This document shows, in pieces, positions 15,101 to 25,989 of a stretch of 64,000 nucleotides of DNA (positions within the stretch are counted from its first letter, which is position 1; each line of letters begins with the position of its first letter). The position numbers were made by a program, and so were the translations under genes. Below the pieces are notes generated by a model. It did not search any database. It was given only the letters and a program-made list of their open reading frames with translations, and was not told the origin of the DNA. Source of the stretch: Sarcocystis neurona (lineage: Eukaryota > Apicomplexa > Conoidasida > Eucoccidiorida > Sarcocystidae); NCBI GenBank assembly GCA_000727475.1, contig KL647328.1, forward strand, positions 310,001 to 374,000. Direction: 5' to 3'.

Positions 15101-16460
15101 CCACGCTGCAGCACGTAGAATAACCAGCAGCAGCCGTACATCCTGCTCTATGAAGAGCCGACATGCGCCACCCAGAAAACGAGTCGCTTTTCAAAGACAA
15201 CGGACTGAGAAACCCCTCGCAGTCTGTTCCACCTGAAAGCCCACCTGCAGTAGAACACGCTTCGCTGGATCCATGAGAAAAATTCTGCCCGCTGCAAGAT
15301 GTGACACTCCAGTCAGCGTTCTCTTCGTTCCTCTTGGTGCACACGGACCCTGAACCTACCACTGCTGCAGTCCACGAGGAAAAGGGTGTCACGCTGTCCA
15401 GCGGGAAAAACACGTAGGTGCTCCGGCGGCGCAACATGTGCAGCAGCCCTTCATGCCTACAATTCCGACCATTGCTGCCCTTATTGCACACGTCCCCAGA
15501 ACCGCGGCCGCGTTGCCCGGTGCACTGCAGTTGCACACGAGCAGCAAAAGAGCCTGACTGCTTCAAGAGATCACTAGGTGGCGGAGACGAGGTCAGAGAT
15601 AGTGCAGCAATCGTAATGGCAGGAACAAAAGCGGACTGGCGGCGCACGAGAGGCGGAGCCGCAGCCGTAGCTGCGTACGCTACACGGCAGCATGTCGACA
15701 GAAGCAACGGAGGCAATAAAAGTGCTGCTGCCTTGTAACCACGCAGCGAGGCATTCCGTGTAGGGGTTGCTACAGCAGCGGCTGTAGTGACAGTCGCAGT
15801 CCAGGCTGCTGTAGCAGCCATCCTCAAGGGCACCGGTGAGATGTCACGAAGGATTCGCCACTCGGTCCCAGGCAACTCTGCCAGATACCTGTTGTATCCA
15901 GCTTTGGCTGATGGTGATGCTGCTGCAGTAGGGCTGACGAAACTATTTGTCTTGCTGCTACAGAGACTAGTGTTCGCAGCGCTCCACGAACTGGCAAGTG
16001 GCCCACACCTGATCACCTTTGTGGGGCGTGATGGTTGCGGGGGAGACGCAGCGGCATTTGGCCTTGCTGCGCTTTGCAGCGCCGAGGCCGCCACCACGAC
16101 AGGTTTCGCAGCTCCGAACGCCTCACAGCTGGTGTCTACCTTGACTGCGCTTGAGGCAACGCGTGGAAACATTGAGAAGAACGACGCGTACACATTGCTA
16201 CTGTTACGGCTACTCACACCTGTAGACGCTACGGGACGTGGGTATGGCTGCACCGGCTTGTCCTCCGCGGGCAAGACACACAAAAACGAATACTGCATGC
16301 CGGTTCGTGATGCGCTTAGAAGAGAAAAAGGCTTGTGAGCGGAATTTCTGAGAAGTAGGCACTGTCGCATACTGGCTGCATGCGTTTCCCTCTTCATGAT
16401 GAAGGAGATGGCAGCGCCGGACACAGGCTCCCTTGGAAACGTTGAACTAGTAGTTGCCAA
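181..16460 (-). CDS. M16C metallopeptidase, presequence protease/falcilysin type (3' end beyond the window)
   Basis: Twelve exons join in frame (1,647 codons): 14074-16460, 13144-13268, 12366-12701, 11498-11769, 9780-9874, 8785-8956, 7890-7955, 5944-6118, 5156-5310, 3159-3407, 1864-2367, 181-585; a donor at 179-180 leads to a final exon outside the window. Visible family marks: the inverted zinc motif HILEH (residues 570-574), the distal glutamate in NEMKG (730-734), LDHLLMGTTAAPLYKAL, PDPPEALATIP, and near the end VRVVGGAYGG, whose Arg and Tyr align with catalytic residues of PreP. The family degrades short peptides, such as cleaved transit peptides, inside a closed two-domain chamber; relatives act in mitochondria, the apicoplast or the food vacuole. 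Oddities are a leader of about 500 residues and an acidic/alanine-rich insert (about 655-718) between the HILEH motif and the distal glutamate. Met1 at 16460 is uncertain: Met214 (15821) precedes a signal-like stretch AAALLLPPLLLSTCCRVAYA. The identity is secure; the N-terminus is not. Confidence 0.93.
9016..9222. repeat. Imperfect tandem repeat in an M16C intron
   Basis: Three diverged copies of roughly 70-85 bases begin near 9016, 9085 and 9168. Each starts with a CCGCGTAAC/CCGCATAAC-like box followed by AAGA(C/T)A and an ATAATCGTA or ACAATCATA stretch. The second and third copies share the block ATACATTCACACCGCTTCTC. The repeat lies wholly in the intron between exons 8785-8956 and 9780-9874, so it does not affect the protein. 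Confidence 0.7.
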
Positions 16461-16545
16461 GAACTGTGTGATCTACAGATTAAGACGACGACTGGAACCA
16501 GCGCAGCGCCGTGCTCACAGATTTCCGGGATCAACCGCGCGTTTG

Positions 16546-16663
16546 ACCAGTTTTTCGCATGTGCACACGTGAACAACGACCGTGTTGTCGAAGCTGCCTG
16601 TTTTACCAGTTTCCCGCACGTGCAAACGTGAACAACGACCGTGTGGTCGAATGATTGCATGTC
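16546..16663. repeat. Two-copy 59-bp tandem repeat upstream of the M16C gene
   Basis: Two units start with ACCAG at 16546 and 16605. They share TTT(T/C)(T/C)CGCA, GTGCA(C/A)ACGTGAACAACG and ACCGTGT(T/G)GTCGAA, with only scattered substitutions. The array sits about 90 bases upstream of the first M16C ATG, in its presumed promoter or 5' UTR. Confidence 0.8.
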
Positions 16664-17408
16664 TCCTCCAGATGATGCCAACAACGAAAAACAACGGGGC
16701 GCGGCACTGGGAGCTGCGTGGTAGCAAGCCACTGTCCGTCGACAGAAGAGGGTGTGGGCGCCCAACGGCCGGAAGGGCGGGCTTGCACAGACGGAAGCGG
16801 CGTTCAGGGAGCAGAAAGTAGCCCCCTTATGTTGAAGAGCACCCTCCACAAGAGAGAAAGGGGCAATTTATCAGCAGTCCCCAATATCTCTTGCTGCACT
16901 CGTTGCGGATGCAATCATGCGTGGTGACGAGCGCACAGACCGCCCCCACGGCATGTGTATACATGCACGCTGCCTGACAGTATCGGGGGAAGACAACGGT
17001 GCTCACACGTGACACGAACGCGCGCACCCCATCAGAGAACGATTAGGAGAAGTATCTTGTCGGCCCGTATGCGACCTCACTATTGTATTTTGCCTCACAA
17101 AACCTAACGTGAAGATGTAGCGTAGCGGGGGGGCAGAAGGGACGGCACGAACGTGTCAGTGCTGTGCTGGCTTCCCCATCGCAATACTCGGCGTGTCAGT
17201 GCTGTGCACACTGCAACCTTCAACGTGGGAAGCGTTAGACTCCCTGATGTTACAGCCTTTCCAGCGACGCAGAGCTTGGGATATGCTATACCGTATCTAG
17301 CATTATGCTTGTCAGCTTGTTTTAGTAAGATGAAGGTTGCTAACTGGACGGAACAGGCGACGATACGACCCACGACCCACAATAAAATGCCAACGCACGA
17401 AGTTCGAC

Positions 17409-17708
17409 ATGGACGACACGAAATGCAAGCCCTCAACCCCACAACTTCTGCGTATGGCCCTACAACCGGATGAGGATCACGCGAGTCCGTGGAGGAGTTG
17501 TAAGGGTTCTCAAGAGTGTCAGCAGGCAGTCAAACCAGTGTTGTTCTTCACTATGGTACCGACGTCCCTGACAGCTTGGGCGCGTTATCATCTGCCACAT
17601 ACCGACGATGCACAGGAAAATGAAGTCACTGTACACAGGACACCGTCTTTTCTCTATTCGCGATATCTTCACAGTTTAAGAAGTATTCGCCAAGCCTTGA
17701 CGCAATAG
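17409..17708 (+). CDS. Short ORF of uncertain status, 99 codons
   Basis: An ATG at 17409 opens a frame ending at 17706-17708. The product begins MDDTKCKPSTPQLLRMALQP and contains a hydrophobic run VKPVLFFTMVP. I do not recognise a family, and no flanking splice sites stand out. The opposite strand carries a 70-codon frame in the same place. It could be one exon of a plus-strand gene or chance. Confidence 0.2.
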   Translation: MDDTKCKPSTPQLLRMALQPDEDHASPWRSCKGSQECQQAVKPVLFFTMVPTSLTAWARYHLPHTDDAQENEVTVHRTPSFLYSRYLHSLRSIRQALTQ

Positions 17709-18747
17709 GGACGTGTCTATGCACAGTGCGTCTCACACTTAAGGCCTGCCTCGATTCTCAAAGGCTGGAGTACGCTGCACTTTTCTGTGAAATAGCGGTG
17801 CACTGGTGTAGCGACGCATACCCTAGAGGTCAGGGCTACAGAAGTACGACCAGCTAATAAGTATCTTTGACATATTAGTAGCGCTCAATCGTAATGAGCG
17901 TTGCGCGACTGTACCTCTCAGGCCAACGCCCTTGGGGTAAGACTATGGATCCTGCACTGGCGTTTGAAGGTGTTCCGTCGTGTTCTTTCCTGGCGGCTGC
18001 ACTTTCAGGGCAATTCCCTGAGAGCACTCGGCTCCCAGCGTCTCTATGACTGTTCGATGGCCAGAGAAACCGTCGAATGACCCTTCAATCACGGATGTAG
18101 TGGACGTCGAACACGAAGTGAACCAGAACTACGGACGAGTGGTTTTCTTTCGTTCCTACCTCATGCACGAAAGGGTCGGCAACGCCCTTTCCTCTCCTGT
18201 TTCTAGTGTGTTTCACTCGGTGGTTTGATTGTGTGTTTATGGTGACACGGGGCTTTTCTGTTGACTATTACACATATCTTTCACCATGTGATGGCTGTGT
18301 GTGGTAACGTTCATCCTCTGGCTACGTAACACACCTGCTGTTCTGTACACTGAGGCCGCTTGAAGCATGACTCGCTTTTACGACTTGCAGTGCAGGCTGT
18401 CCGGCGCATGCATTATGAACAATAGTTTCTGCGACGTCGTCAAGCCACATACAACGGCCTCGCAGAGCGAGAGAGAGACGTAGTTGTGACTGATTTCCGA
18501 AACGCCTCACCCAAAGCTCCTAGACCTTTACACGACTTCAGCACCAAGGCCGACTTCATCTGTCTGCGCGGCGCCGGAACATGACGCACTCGCAAGCAAC
18601 TGCCGCACGGTGAAGGATCGCTCCCTCTGTCACATAGAGTGTGGGCTTCGATGAATGTGCTCGACGGTGCACTGGAAGGTATCAAAGTGAGGCACTTGGC
18701 GGACTCCCGTGCACGACTGGAGTCAGCAGTGCCACGCCGGAGGTTAC

Positions 18748-18831
18748 CTGCCCTCTGTATATTTGCACAGAAAAGTAGACTAACAGAAGCGCCCCCAGCG
18801 TCAGCAGCCCTGCGTCAAATCGATGTCTCAT
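18748..18831 (-). CDS. Possible first exon of a small single-span membrane protein
   Basis: ATG at 18831 opens 28 codons ending at a GTAACC donor after CAG (18748). The peptide starts MRHRFDAG and is then almost entirely one hydrophobic segment, LLTLGALLLVYFSVQIY, ending RGQ. A basic start plus one span is typical of a signal anchor or a small organelle inner-membrane protein. A phase-compatible downstream piece starting LLASASCSGAAQTDEVG (near 18600, after CGGCAG) would give a protein of about 50 residues. Neither the join nor the gene is proven. Confidence 0.28.
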
Positions 18832-19306
18832 CCAGGGGCTACCGCGTGCAACGCAGAGTCGCGAAGAGAAAGCACGTCTGCCAGGCGTATCTAGACCCCC
18901 TGCAAGTAACGCTTCTGCTATAGAGACGCAGCACAGGTACTGCCGTTTAGATGCATCAGGTAGTGCTCCTTCATTCTGCGCATCCACGCAAAATCACGGC
19001 AAGCGGTACGCTACAGTAGCGCCGCTGACAGACTAAGGAGTTATTCAACAGAAATTCACCAACCGCACGCTTCAGTTTCCCCCCCGTCTCGGCTCTCTGT
19101 CAACCGCCCTCGAACGACGTCGTCGCATGGAACTTCGCACGAGCCTCGGCAGCGACAGTGGGCACATAACCCAGTACCGAAGAAAAAGAAGTGACATATG
19201 AGACCACGTACTCACGTAATCCAGTCCCGCATACAAATCGGGTTCCTTCGTGTTCGTTAAACCTAGTACGGTAGGTTCTCATGCATATGCGTCGAAGGAT
19301 GAGAGG

Positions 19307-19342
19307 ACGGCATAATCAGGTGCGGGAACCTGATTATGCCGT
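19307..19342. repeat. Perfect inverted repeat, 15-bp arms, 6-base loop
   Basis: Left arm 19307-19321 (ACGGCATAATCAGGT) and right arm 19328-19342 are exact reverse complements around the loop GCGGGA. It lies about 250 bases downstream of the stop codon of the 14-3-3-like gene, so the transcript 3' UTR could fold into this hairpin. It is the strongest stem-loop I noticed in the window. Confidence 0.9.
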
Positions 19343-19594
19343 AAACACGCGAAAAAGAGTAGTTCTTTCTCTCACGCATCTCGAAACTATACATTTTCCC
19401 ACTACACCGCATGCAGGCACATGCCGTCTATGCTTTGCTCCCCGCCACTCGCAACACAGACGGATCCTGTCACTCACGCCCAAGTGCCCCCAGAGATGGT
19501 GAACACGGTGCTTCTTTCATCGGATAAAGCGATCCTACTCTGCTTTTCAGGCTCTGCGTGTGGATACCTCTTGCAGACTGGACGTCGAGACATG

Positions 19595-22500
19595 TTACCC
19601 CATCCACCAATCGAAAACTGCATCCTTTTGTGTTTCTTGCATCCAGCGTCGAATGCTTCTCATAAGTGTCTGCAGCGCCTCCACAGCTTCGTCAAACTTC
19701 TTCTCTTCTTTAATTGTAGGAAGCACACGCAGCGCCTCCTGAAGCGTTCTGCGACCTTCTTGAAGCGCTAATTTATGCTCTTTCAAATTGTAAAAAAGAA
19801 AATTTACCCAGCTTATGAAGACCTCGAGGCGAGCTACCTCGCAAAGCTCAAGGTTGCCTGGTGCAAATGCACACATGCAAAATGCCACGCGGGAACGTGT
19901 ACCGTCAAACACACGCTTTAAAATACGCCCTCACCCTAGAAGCACATGAGTGCACGTGCGCACAGGCGTTACGCCGTTGCTTAGCGTTTTCTACGCGCAC
20001 GCTCAGAAAGAAAAGCTGATGCTTCCTTTTGTGCCCCAGCTGAAAAACAGATACTTTCTGTTGTGCCCCAACTATGCGCTGCAAAAATCCTATGCCTGAC
20101 TCACACGCGTAGCAAGTCCTCACGTGTGTGCCATGCGTTCTACTGGCCCACACACGCAACTTCATATAGCTTCGTTACAGACCACCGCTACAGTTGTATG
20201 TAATTTGAAATCCCCATGTGTAACTGCGGGCTCGGTTCAAGTGCATGTGTAGACAGGAACCAGAACATAAGAACACTCAGCACCACTTCCTACATGATTA
20301 TCAGCAGTACCGTGAACTGCAGTCCACAGGCTGCTGCACAACAGCTGCACACTTGACGTGCTCATGTGTCTGGCTTGTGGACGCCAGTGCGTTCTTGGAG
20401 GCAGACAAATGTGCCTGTACACAAACACGAAATAACTATCTGTAAGTGTCAGGAGAAATTTGAAAATGATGCTGACCCACACGTGCGCATGCAGATTCTC
20501 ACCGTTGGACTTTGCGAGTTCAACGGCGATTTCGTAGTTGTCTCTGGCCATTTCAAGGCATTGGAACTGAGAAACCGATACTGTGTACTGCGTTGCTTGA
20601 CGATAAGCCGCTGCGATTGTCTTATGCACGAACATACGCCCTGCAACAGATACTGCAAAAGGCTTGAGCAGATGCGTAGCTGTCCAAATAACTCCAAAGC
20701 AGTGGCGAACAATTTCCGCCTTAAGTCGTTGTCTGCAGTGTGCACAGACACGAACAGGAAGCGGCGTTTTACGTACAGAGGCAACCCCACCCGTACAATG
20801 TGATTTCCCTCAGCATCCCGCTGGTGAAATGATTTGCTCGTTGAGCGTGCGCACTCCAATTTCGCATCATGAACACGAATCGTGTGAAGTATAGTAAAGC
20901 GTACTGTACACGTATTCCGATCCTGCGTAGGCCCGCAAACGGCTTTGTGTACAGAGCATCACATACAGTTTCTGAATGTTTGACCTGCTCGCAATTTTAG
21001 CCTGATGCATACTTGTAGGAAAGAACTTCATCAAGCTCAACAGTTTTTTCCAAACGCGCCCCTGACAAGAGCCTATCCTCGACTGCACTCTGACGTGTCT
21101 TCAGAGCTTGTTCCAGTGCAATGGTTTGCTTCCACAAGTTCCTCTGGTGTCGTAGTCGACGACTGATGACTTTTTGCATGCACATGCACTGTTTTGCAGG
21201 AGTCTCCTCCTCTGTCAGGGAAAAACAGTGTCCACCAAAAAAAATAAGGGTATTTAATGTTGGAATGCACACTCCTCCGTCGCCGCTGGAGATGGTCTCT
21301 CCACGGCGTACTCGTACAAACGCGTGCAGATCACGGTATATCCTGATGAATGCAAGCACGTCTACACACACAACTGTTTGTATATGGGCACGCAACAACC
21401 AAGACTGGAAGTATCACAAGCATCTAGGGTGTGTGTAGTAGAACGTAATCCCGCGAGTCGGTTTTGCATGGATACGCATCTGTCACACACAAGTGTTGCC
21501 AGTAGACGCATACATAACTACCTATTAGCGAATAGTGCTTGGACACATGGAGTATCAAAAACACCATCATCTCCAACGACACCACGAAAATGTCACTCCT
21601 TGGCAGTTCACAGTAGAACTGACCAACTAGCCAGAGTATGTCCGATTTACAAAGTAATCTGTAAGAGCCATGCCGCCGTTTGCGCGAGAGGCCAAGCTTC
21701 TTGAAACATACAACTACAGCCGGGATCCGCCGTGCAGCACGACTTCAGTCAATCCCTCCCCGCTACGCTGGAATCCACTATTCATGCGAGTGTAGGACGG
21801 AGTCCAAAGGAGAATTTATCCAAGCTTATACCCACGTGCGCAGGCCGCTGCTATACTTTCACACGACGACCATTCTTGGAGTGATCCTGGGTGCCTGCAA
21901 AGCTAACAGCAGGGAAGGCAGCCCGACCCAGTACCCTTCTGTTTTTGTTTCTGACATGTGCACGACTTTTGCCTGACCGTCTGTAGTCATGTCACTGTCT
22001 CCGCATAACTATGAAATTTCAGCGGAATGCCAGATAAGCAGCAACGCAGACTGCCTACCGGGTGAGTGCGAGTACGGTGATGTATGGAAGCGACGAAGAA
22101 TAGGAACACTGACTCAGCTGTACCACTTGCTATGTCCCTTACTTCGAATCGCATTGGCGACAAGCATCCGAAGCACGTACGCGTCAGCCTCCTCGTACCG
22201 TCGACTGCCTTCGGCGACAAGAGCCATGAAGAGAAAAAACTGACTATCGGCCGGCAAAGGGCACCTCGCGGCAAGCGAAGCTCGAGAAAATGCGCGTTTC
22301 CAGCGGTCGTCATCTGCAGTACCACAGTACAACACATCTAGCAAGCAATACCGTACGGTGTCCGCTCTGAATACGTGAACTTATACCACAGCATGTGAAA
22401 GGCGACCTTCTCGCCTATGTATACAAATATGTATACATATATATATATATATATATATACATACACTGTACGCACGCACCTTCGCCGACTGGGAGATCTA

Positions 22501-23403
22501 CGGACACAGCGTCACCTGGAATCCTCCCGCTGCCTAAAAGCAAACACGTCAGCGCCCCCTGTTCTAATTACCCCCAGATAAACGCTTGAGTTACGCAGAC
22601 ATGGTTTAGATGCTCTTCTTTTTACACTGGCGTGTACAGGTACGAAGCAGGCGCGTCAACGCAGTAGTATAAAAGTCCCTACGATACCAAGGAACAGGAA
22701 GGCAAACATAACGCAGCACGTGTACCAAACACTTCTTTGTCATCATCCATCCAGAACATTGATCTTTGTGTTGACTTTCGTATCTCACAGAATCAGCCAA
22801 GCCCTCTGTTACGTAATCGCTCAACCGTCTACGTACGTCTTTACACGTATGCGTTCAGTCCAAGGGCTACGTACAAGAGATATCACCGTTTTCATTGAGC
22901 CGCATGCAATACATACGTGACAACGTGGAACGTACACGTCTTCGTGATTGGGTTACACTCCCTCCATTTATGGTAAAGGCTGTCGATTCGTCTCTTGTCG
23001 CAATGAAACACAGCGGCTGCCCGGTCGGCAACTCTGCGCCGGACTTCATCAACTACCCGCGGCTTCAAGAGGCTCTCGCGGACTCAACATTCACCTCTTC
23101 TTGCACACAAGCTCTCTTATTGCCAGAATACCAGAGAACAGCTCTTTATCTCAAGCTGACTTCTCCTCCACGAAAACCATATCACCTGTCGTGTGACACC
23201 GACATGTAAATTGAAAAATACCCGTGCATATTTTAATCTCTTTCCCTCTTTGATCTCGCCCCGTCGTGCTCGTTCCTCATCCTCAGTGCTCCTTCACCTG
23301 CTCTTTTCCCCCTCAAATGGTGTTTCAGGTCTATTTCTTCTGCAGGACTGTCTCTCTGTCCTTTGGTCTTGTCCGAAGAGTACGCACTCTCCGTATTCTC
23401 CAT
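19595..23403 (-). CDS. Highly divergent 14-3-3-like protein
   Basis: Five exons with matching phases: 23298-23403 (least certain), 22143-22313, 21013-21211, 20503-20732, 19595-19857; total 322 residues against about 245 for ordinary 14-3-3. The helices line up in order. FMALVAEGSRRYEEADAYV matches the AKLAEQAERYDDM helix. CMQKVISRR...NLWKQTIALEQ matches YKNVIGARR..SWR..SSIEQ. YKQRLKAEIVRHC matches YREKIEAELQDIC. RMFVHKTIAAAYRQATQ matches KVFYLKMKGDYYRYLAE. CLEMARDNYEIAVELAKSN matches the AYQEAFEISK helix, and the last exon matches helices 7-9 up to the LLRDNLTLW position (LMRSIRRWM). The family binds phosphoserine/threonine peptides as dimers. By eye, the conserved Tyr of the RY pair is Gln and both ligand-binding Asn positions read Ser, so canonical phosphopeptide binding may be lost. 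It ends in WWMG, without the usual acidic tail. Confidence 0.78.
22436..22459. repeat. TA microsatellite
   Basis: An uninterrupted run of about 12 TA units lies in the proposed first intron of the 14-3-3-like gene. Confidence 0.9.
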
Positions 23404-24040
23404 ACGCACAATGCACGTACTTAGGAATAACCTCTTTTCTCTACAGTACACTCTATTCGTATTCGCCTTCACAGAATTGCGATCGGAGTGCCTAACTACA
23501 CTTTGTTCGAGCTACACCATGCCATGGGTCGTCCGACCTGGCTTCTTATCAGTAGTAAAGCCCGTCACTGTGTCCCGTACACAAGATGAGCTTCAAGTAA
23601 AGCACTCGTTGGTTACCGGTGGCTTTCACCAGGGTAGTGTATGGTGCCTGTAAGCAGAACAGTGGCTATCCACTGAAGCCTTGAGCGAAACTACAGGCTC
23701 ATTTGTACGAGTCGTCTTTCTCCTCTTTCTCGTCAAAAAGTAAAGTATCCATAGCAGTTTTGCCTCACTACCACCCGCGCGTGCTGGTGGACTGTCAGCG
23801 ACCGTTTCGCCCTTCAGCAGCACCAGTGCTCCCACTGCGTTGCGTATGCATTTGATCATCTAGGAGCACAACGTAATGTGTATTGTCTCATTTTTTGTCA
23901 CGCGTGGGCATCGCTAGTCGCCCTTCAGCATCGTCTTGTTCACTACTGCGTGAAACTTCGTTTCCTCGTGCACCGCGTGTTGCACAGGACCAGACTTTGT
24001 CTGATTCGCACTCGCGTGCAAGTGGACAAGCCTCTGCGAT

Positions 24041-25989
24041 CTAACCGGCTTGCAACGGCGAACCTTTCAGCATGTTTTTTGCGTCCTGCGGTAATCCAAA
24101 CGCTGCCATCGCCACAGTTGCTTTCCTCCAGTCTGTAGGCTCTCCGTTCTTTTCCGAAGCCGCCTCGGCAGCAGCGGTGATGGCTGCGGGGTGCTGGAAA
24201 GCCAGCACCCTGTGAAGCTTCTTTGCATCCTCACTATCTTCCCCTTCTGAAGCCGTGGGGAAGAATGCAGGGAGGTGCTCTTGAAGCAGCGACCGCTGCT
24301 GTTGGCGTTGAACTTCACTGACCGTAGCAGGTCCTTTTCTTTGTTGCAGAGCCTGCATAGTTAGATTGTGGATTTTTTCTCTTCTGGCATACACGCCCCC
24401 CAGTCCCCGGCGCTGCTGCTGCTTGAACTGTAGTGTAGAGCGTTGTAAATAAGATGTTGCCCCTGCACCTTCCTTTTTTCCGGGAGCAGCCGGAACCGCA
24501 GCAGCCGATGTAGGAACTTGCTGTTGGGACTGCAGCAGCTGAATAGTATCCTTGAGTTCCGTGCTTGCTCTTGGAGGGACGTCCAGGTGCCACGTGCCGC
24601 CCCAGCTGGGTGAGTAGCTGCCATTGCCTCCAGTCACTAAACTGCTGCCGCGATTAGCGAACGGCGGTCCTACCCGATGCTGCTGCACCACTGCACCTGC
24701 TGCTGTTGTTGTTTTGGCTGAAGTTCCGGAGGTAGCCCCGGTTACTGTTGCAGGGGTAGTCACCGATCCTGGCCCCGTTAGCGCCGCCGCCAGTGTGTGT
24801 GTCCCTTCAGACGTAGCCGGCGAGACCAGTTCCAGTGGTGGTCGGCTGTCAAACGGCGAATTTGATTCGGCTTTCCCGCGGTAAACAGTTCCACGTGGGT
24901 AAGATGAGTCAGCAGAAGCAGGCAGATACACGTGTACAGGCGATGCGCCATACCCTAGGGCCGTTGTTGCGGTAGGTGAAGACGCACGAACGGCTGCACG
25001 AGCTGTGCCAGCGCCCGCAGCGGCGGAAGCACTTGCTGTACCACTCATCTCTGCAGGCTGTAATGTCGAAGTTGCTGCACGTTCTCTAGACGGTGGGGTG
25101 CCTGCTGATGCGGATGCCCATGGTTGGGTGGGCTTAGCGGTGTTGCACGCATGCTGAGGTGTGGTTGCGGCGGTACCGGGTGCCGCATCTGCCCCAAGAA
25201 CTGCGGCAGGGCAAACAGTTTATCGTGACAAGTTAATGCAGCTGCTCTGTCGGGAGGCAGAAGTCTTGGAAGGCCTGATGTCGCTGGCATCCCGTCTCCC
25301 TCTATTCTCAGTTTTCTTTCAGCCACAAGTAGCTCTCTGCGACTGTCATCTGTACTCCGAACAAGGCGAAGAGCTACTCACACACGCCGTAGGGGGAGAA
25401 TGGCTGGAGGTGAAAAGTGACTAAAATTGTTCGACTCTGCATCATAAGGCTGGTCACTGTCTGCAGGACGCGTATACTCATCGAGTTTCCGCCTCGCCGC
25501 ACCTTACGTATGGTGCCGCTTTCACTGCACACTTGCAACTCGAACGGTGAAACTGCCACGTCCGTCAAAGGGAAGAAGAATTCCTGCTCGACAATGTTTC
25601 GCATCGAGAATTCGTGATATTCTGGTGGCGCGCGGCAACAACACTCGCGTCACTGGCCAGTCCACAGGCGCTTATGAATGCTCGGCCTGTGCAACGCGAA
25701 TCAGGCAAGTCTCGACTGCAGTCACTGGCGGATGTTATTCCGGGTGACGCATCAAACGTCGCTAACCTGGGAAAAAACGGTCCTAAAACTTTTACGCATA
25801 GAAGGAAGCTTCCACGCGAAATTCTGCCGGCTCCACAGCGGCAGCGACCGCAGCTCGCAGACCGGAAGCGGCCCCCGTGCCAGCGAGAGCACCAGCAGTT
25901 CAGCTAACTGCAGCTGCTCTCCACCGGGAAGTAAGTCGGTGGGCGAGGATGCCACCCGCACCAGACACATATACACGAGACTTTGCCTC
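24041..25989 (-). CDS. 3' exons of an unrecognised, alanine/threonine/glutamine-rich protein
   Basis: The terminal piece is a long frame running from an acceptor near 25215-25220 to a stop at 24041-24043. It is A/T/G/P-rich at first, then Q-rich and helical (STELKDTIQLLQSQQQ, YARREKIHNLTMQALQQRK, DAKKLHRVLAFQHP). Upstream, 25767-25989 is a good exon: acceptor CGCTTGCAG, donor CCCAG|GTTAGC, peptide including LLPGGEQLQLAELLVLSLARG. Between them (25480-25690) three frames are open. One reading RAGILLPFDGRGSFTVRVA splices in phase to the terminal exon; another, reading VEQEFFFPLTDVAVSPFELQ, ends at AAG|GTGCGG. I do not recognise the protein, and the middle exon frame is unresolved. It may be the downstream half of the gene at 27750-29432. 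Confidence 0.5.

Larger units (their letters stand above)
16461..19594. other. Spacer between the M16C gene and the 14-3-3-like gene
   Basis: No well supported gene lies here. It holds the presumed 5' flank of the minus-strand M16C gene, a two-copy 59-bp repeat (16546-16663), an ORF of uncertain status (17409-17708), a possible membrane-anchor exon (18748-18831) and a perfect inverted repeat (19307-19342). Short ORFs elsewhere have no recognisable features. Confidence 0.5.

Noticed and set aside
17409..17708. Resemblance of VKPVLFFTMVP to the MESD chaperone fold
   Set aside because: Only one hydrophobic strand is similar; the downstream TSLWQ-type segment of MESD is absent.
20449..20859. Alternative frame LRRKLFATALELFGQLRIC as the 14-3-3 helix
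   Set aside because: The other frame (RLKAEIVRHC onward) continues without a break into the RMFVHKTIAAAYRQ helix and matches the upstream exon phase; the alternative does not.
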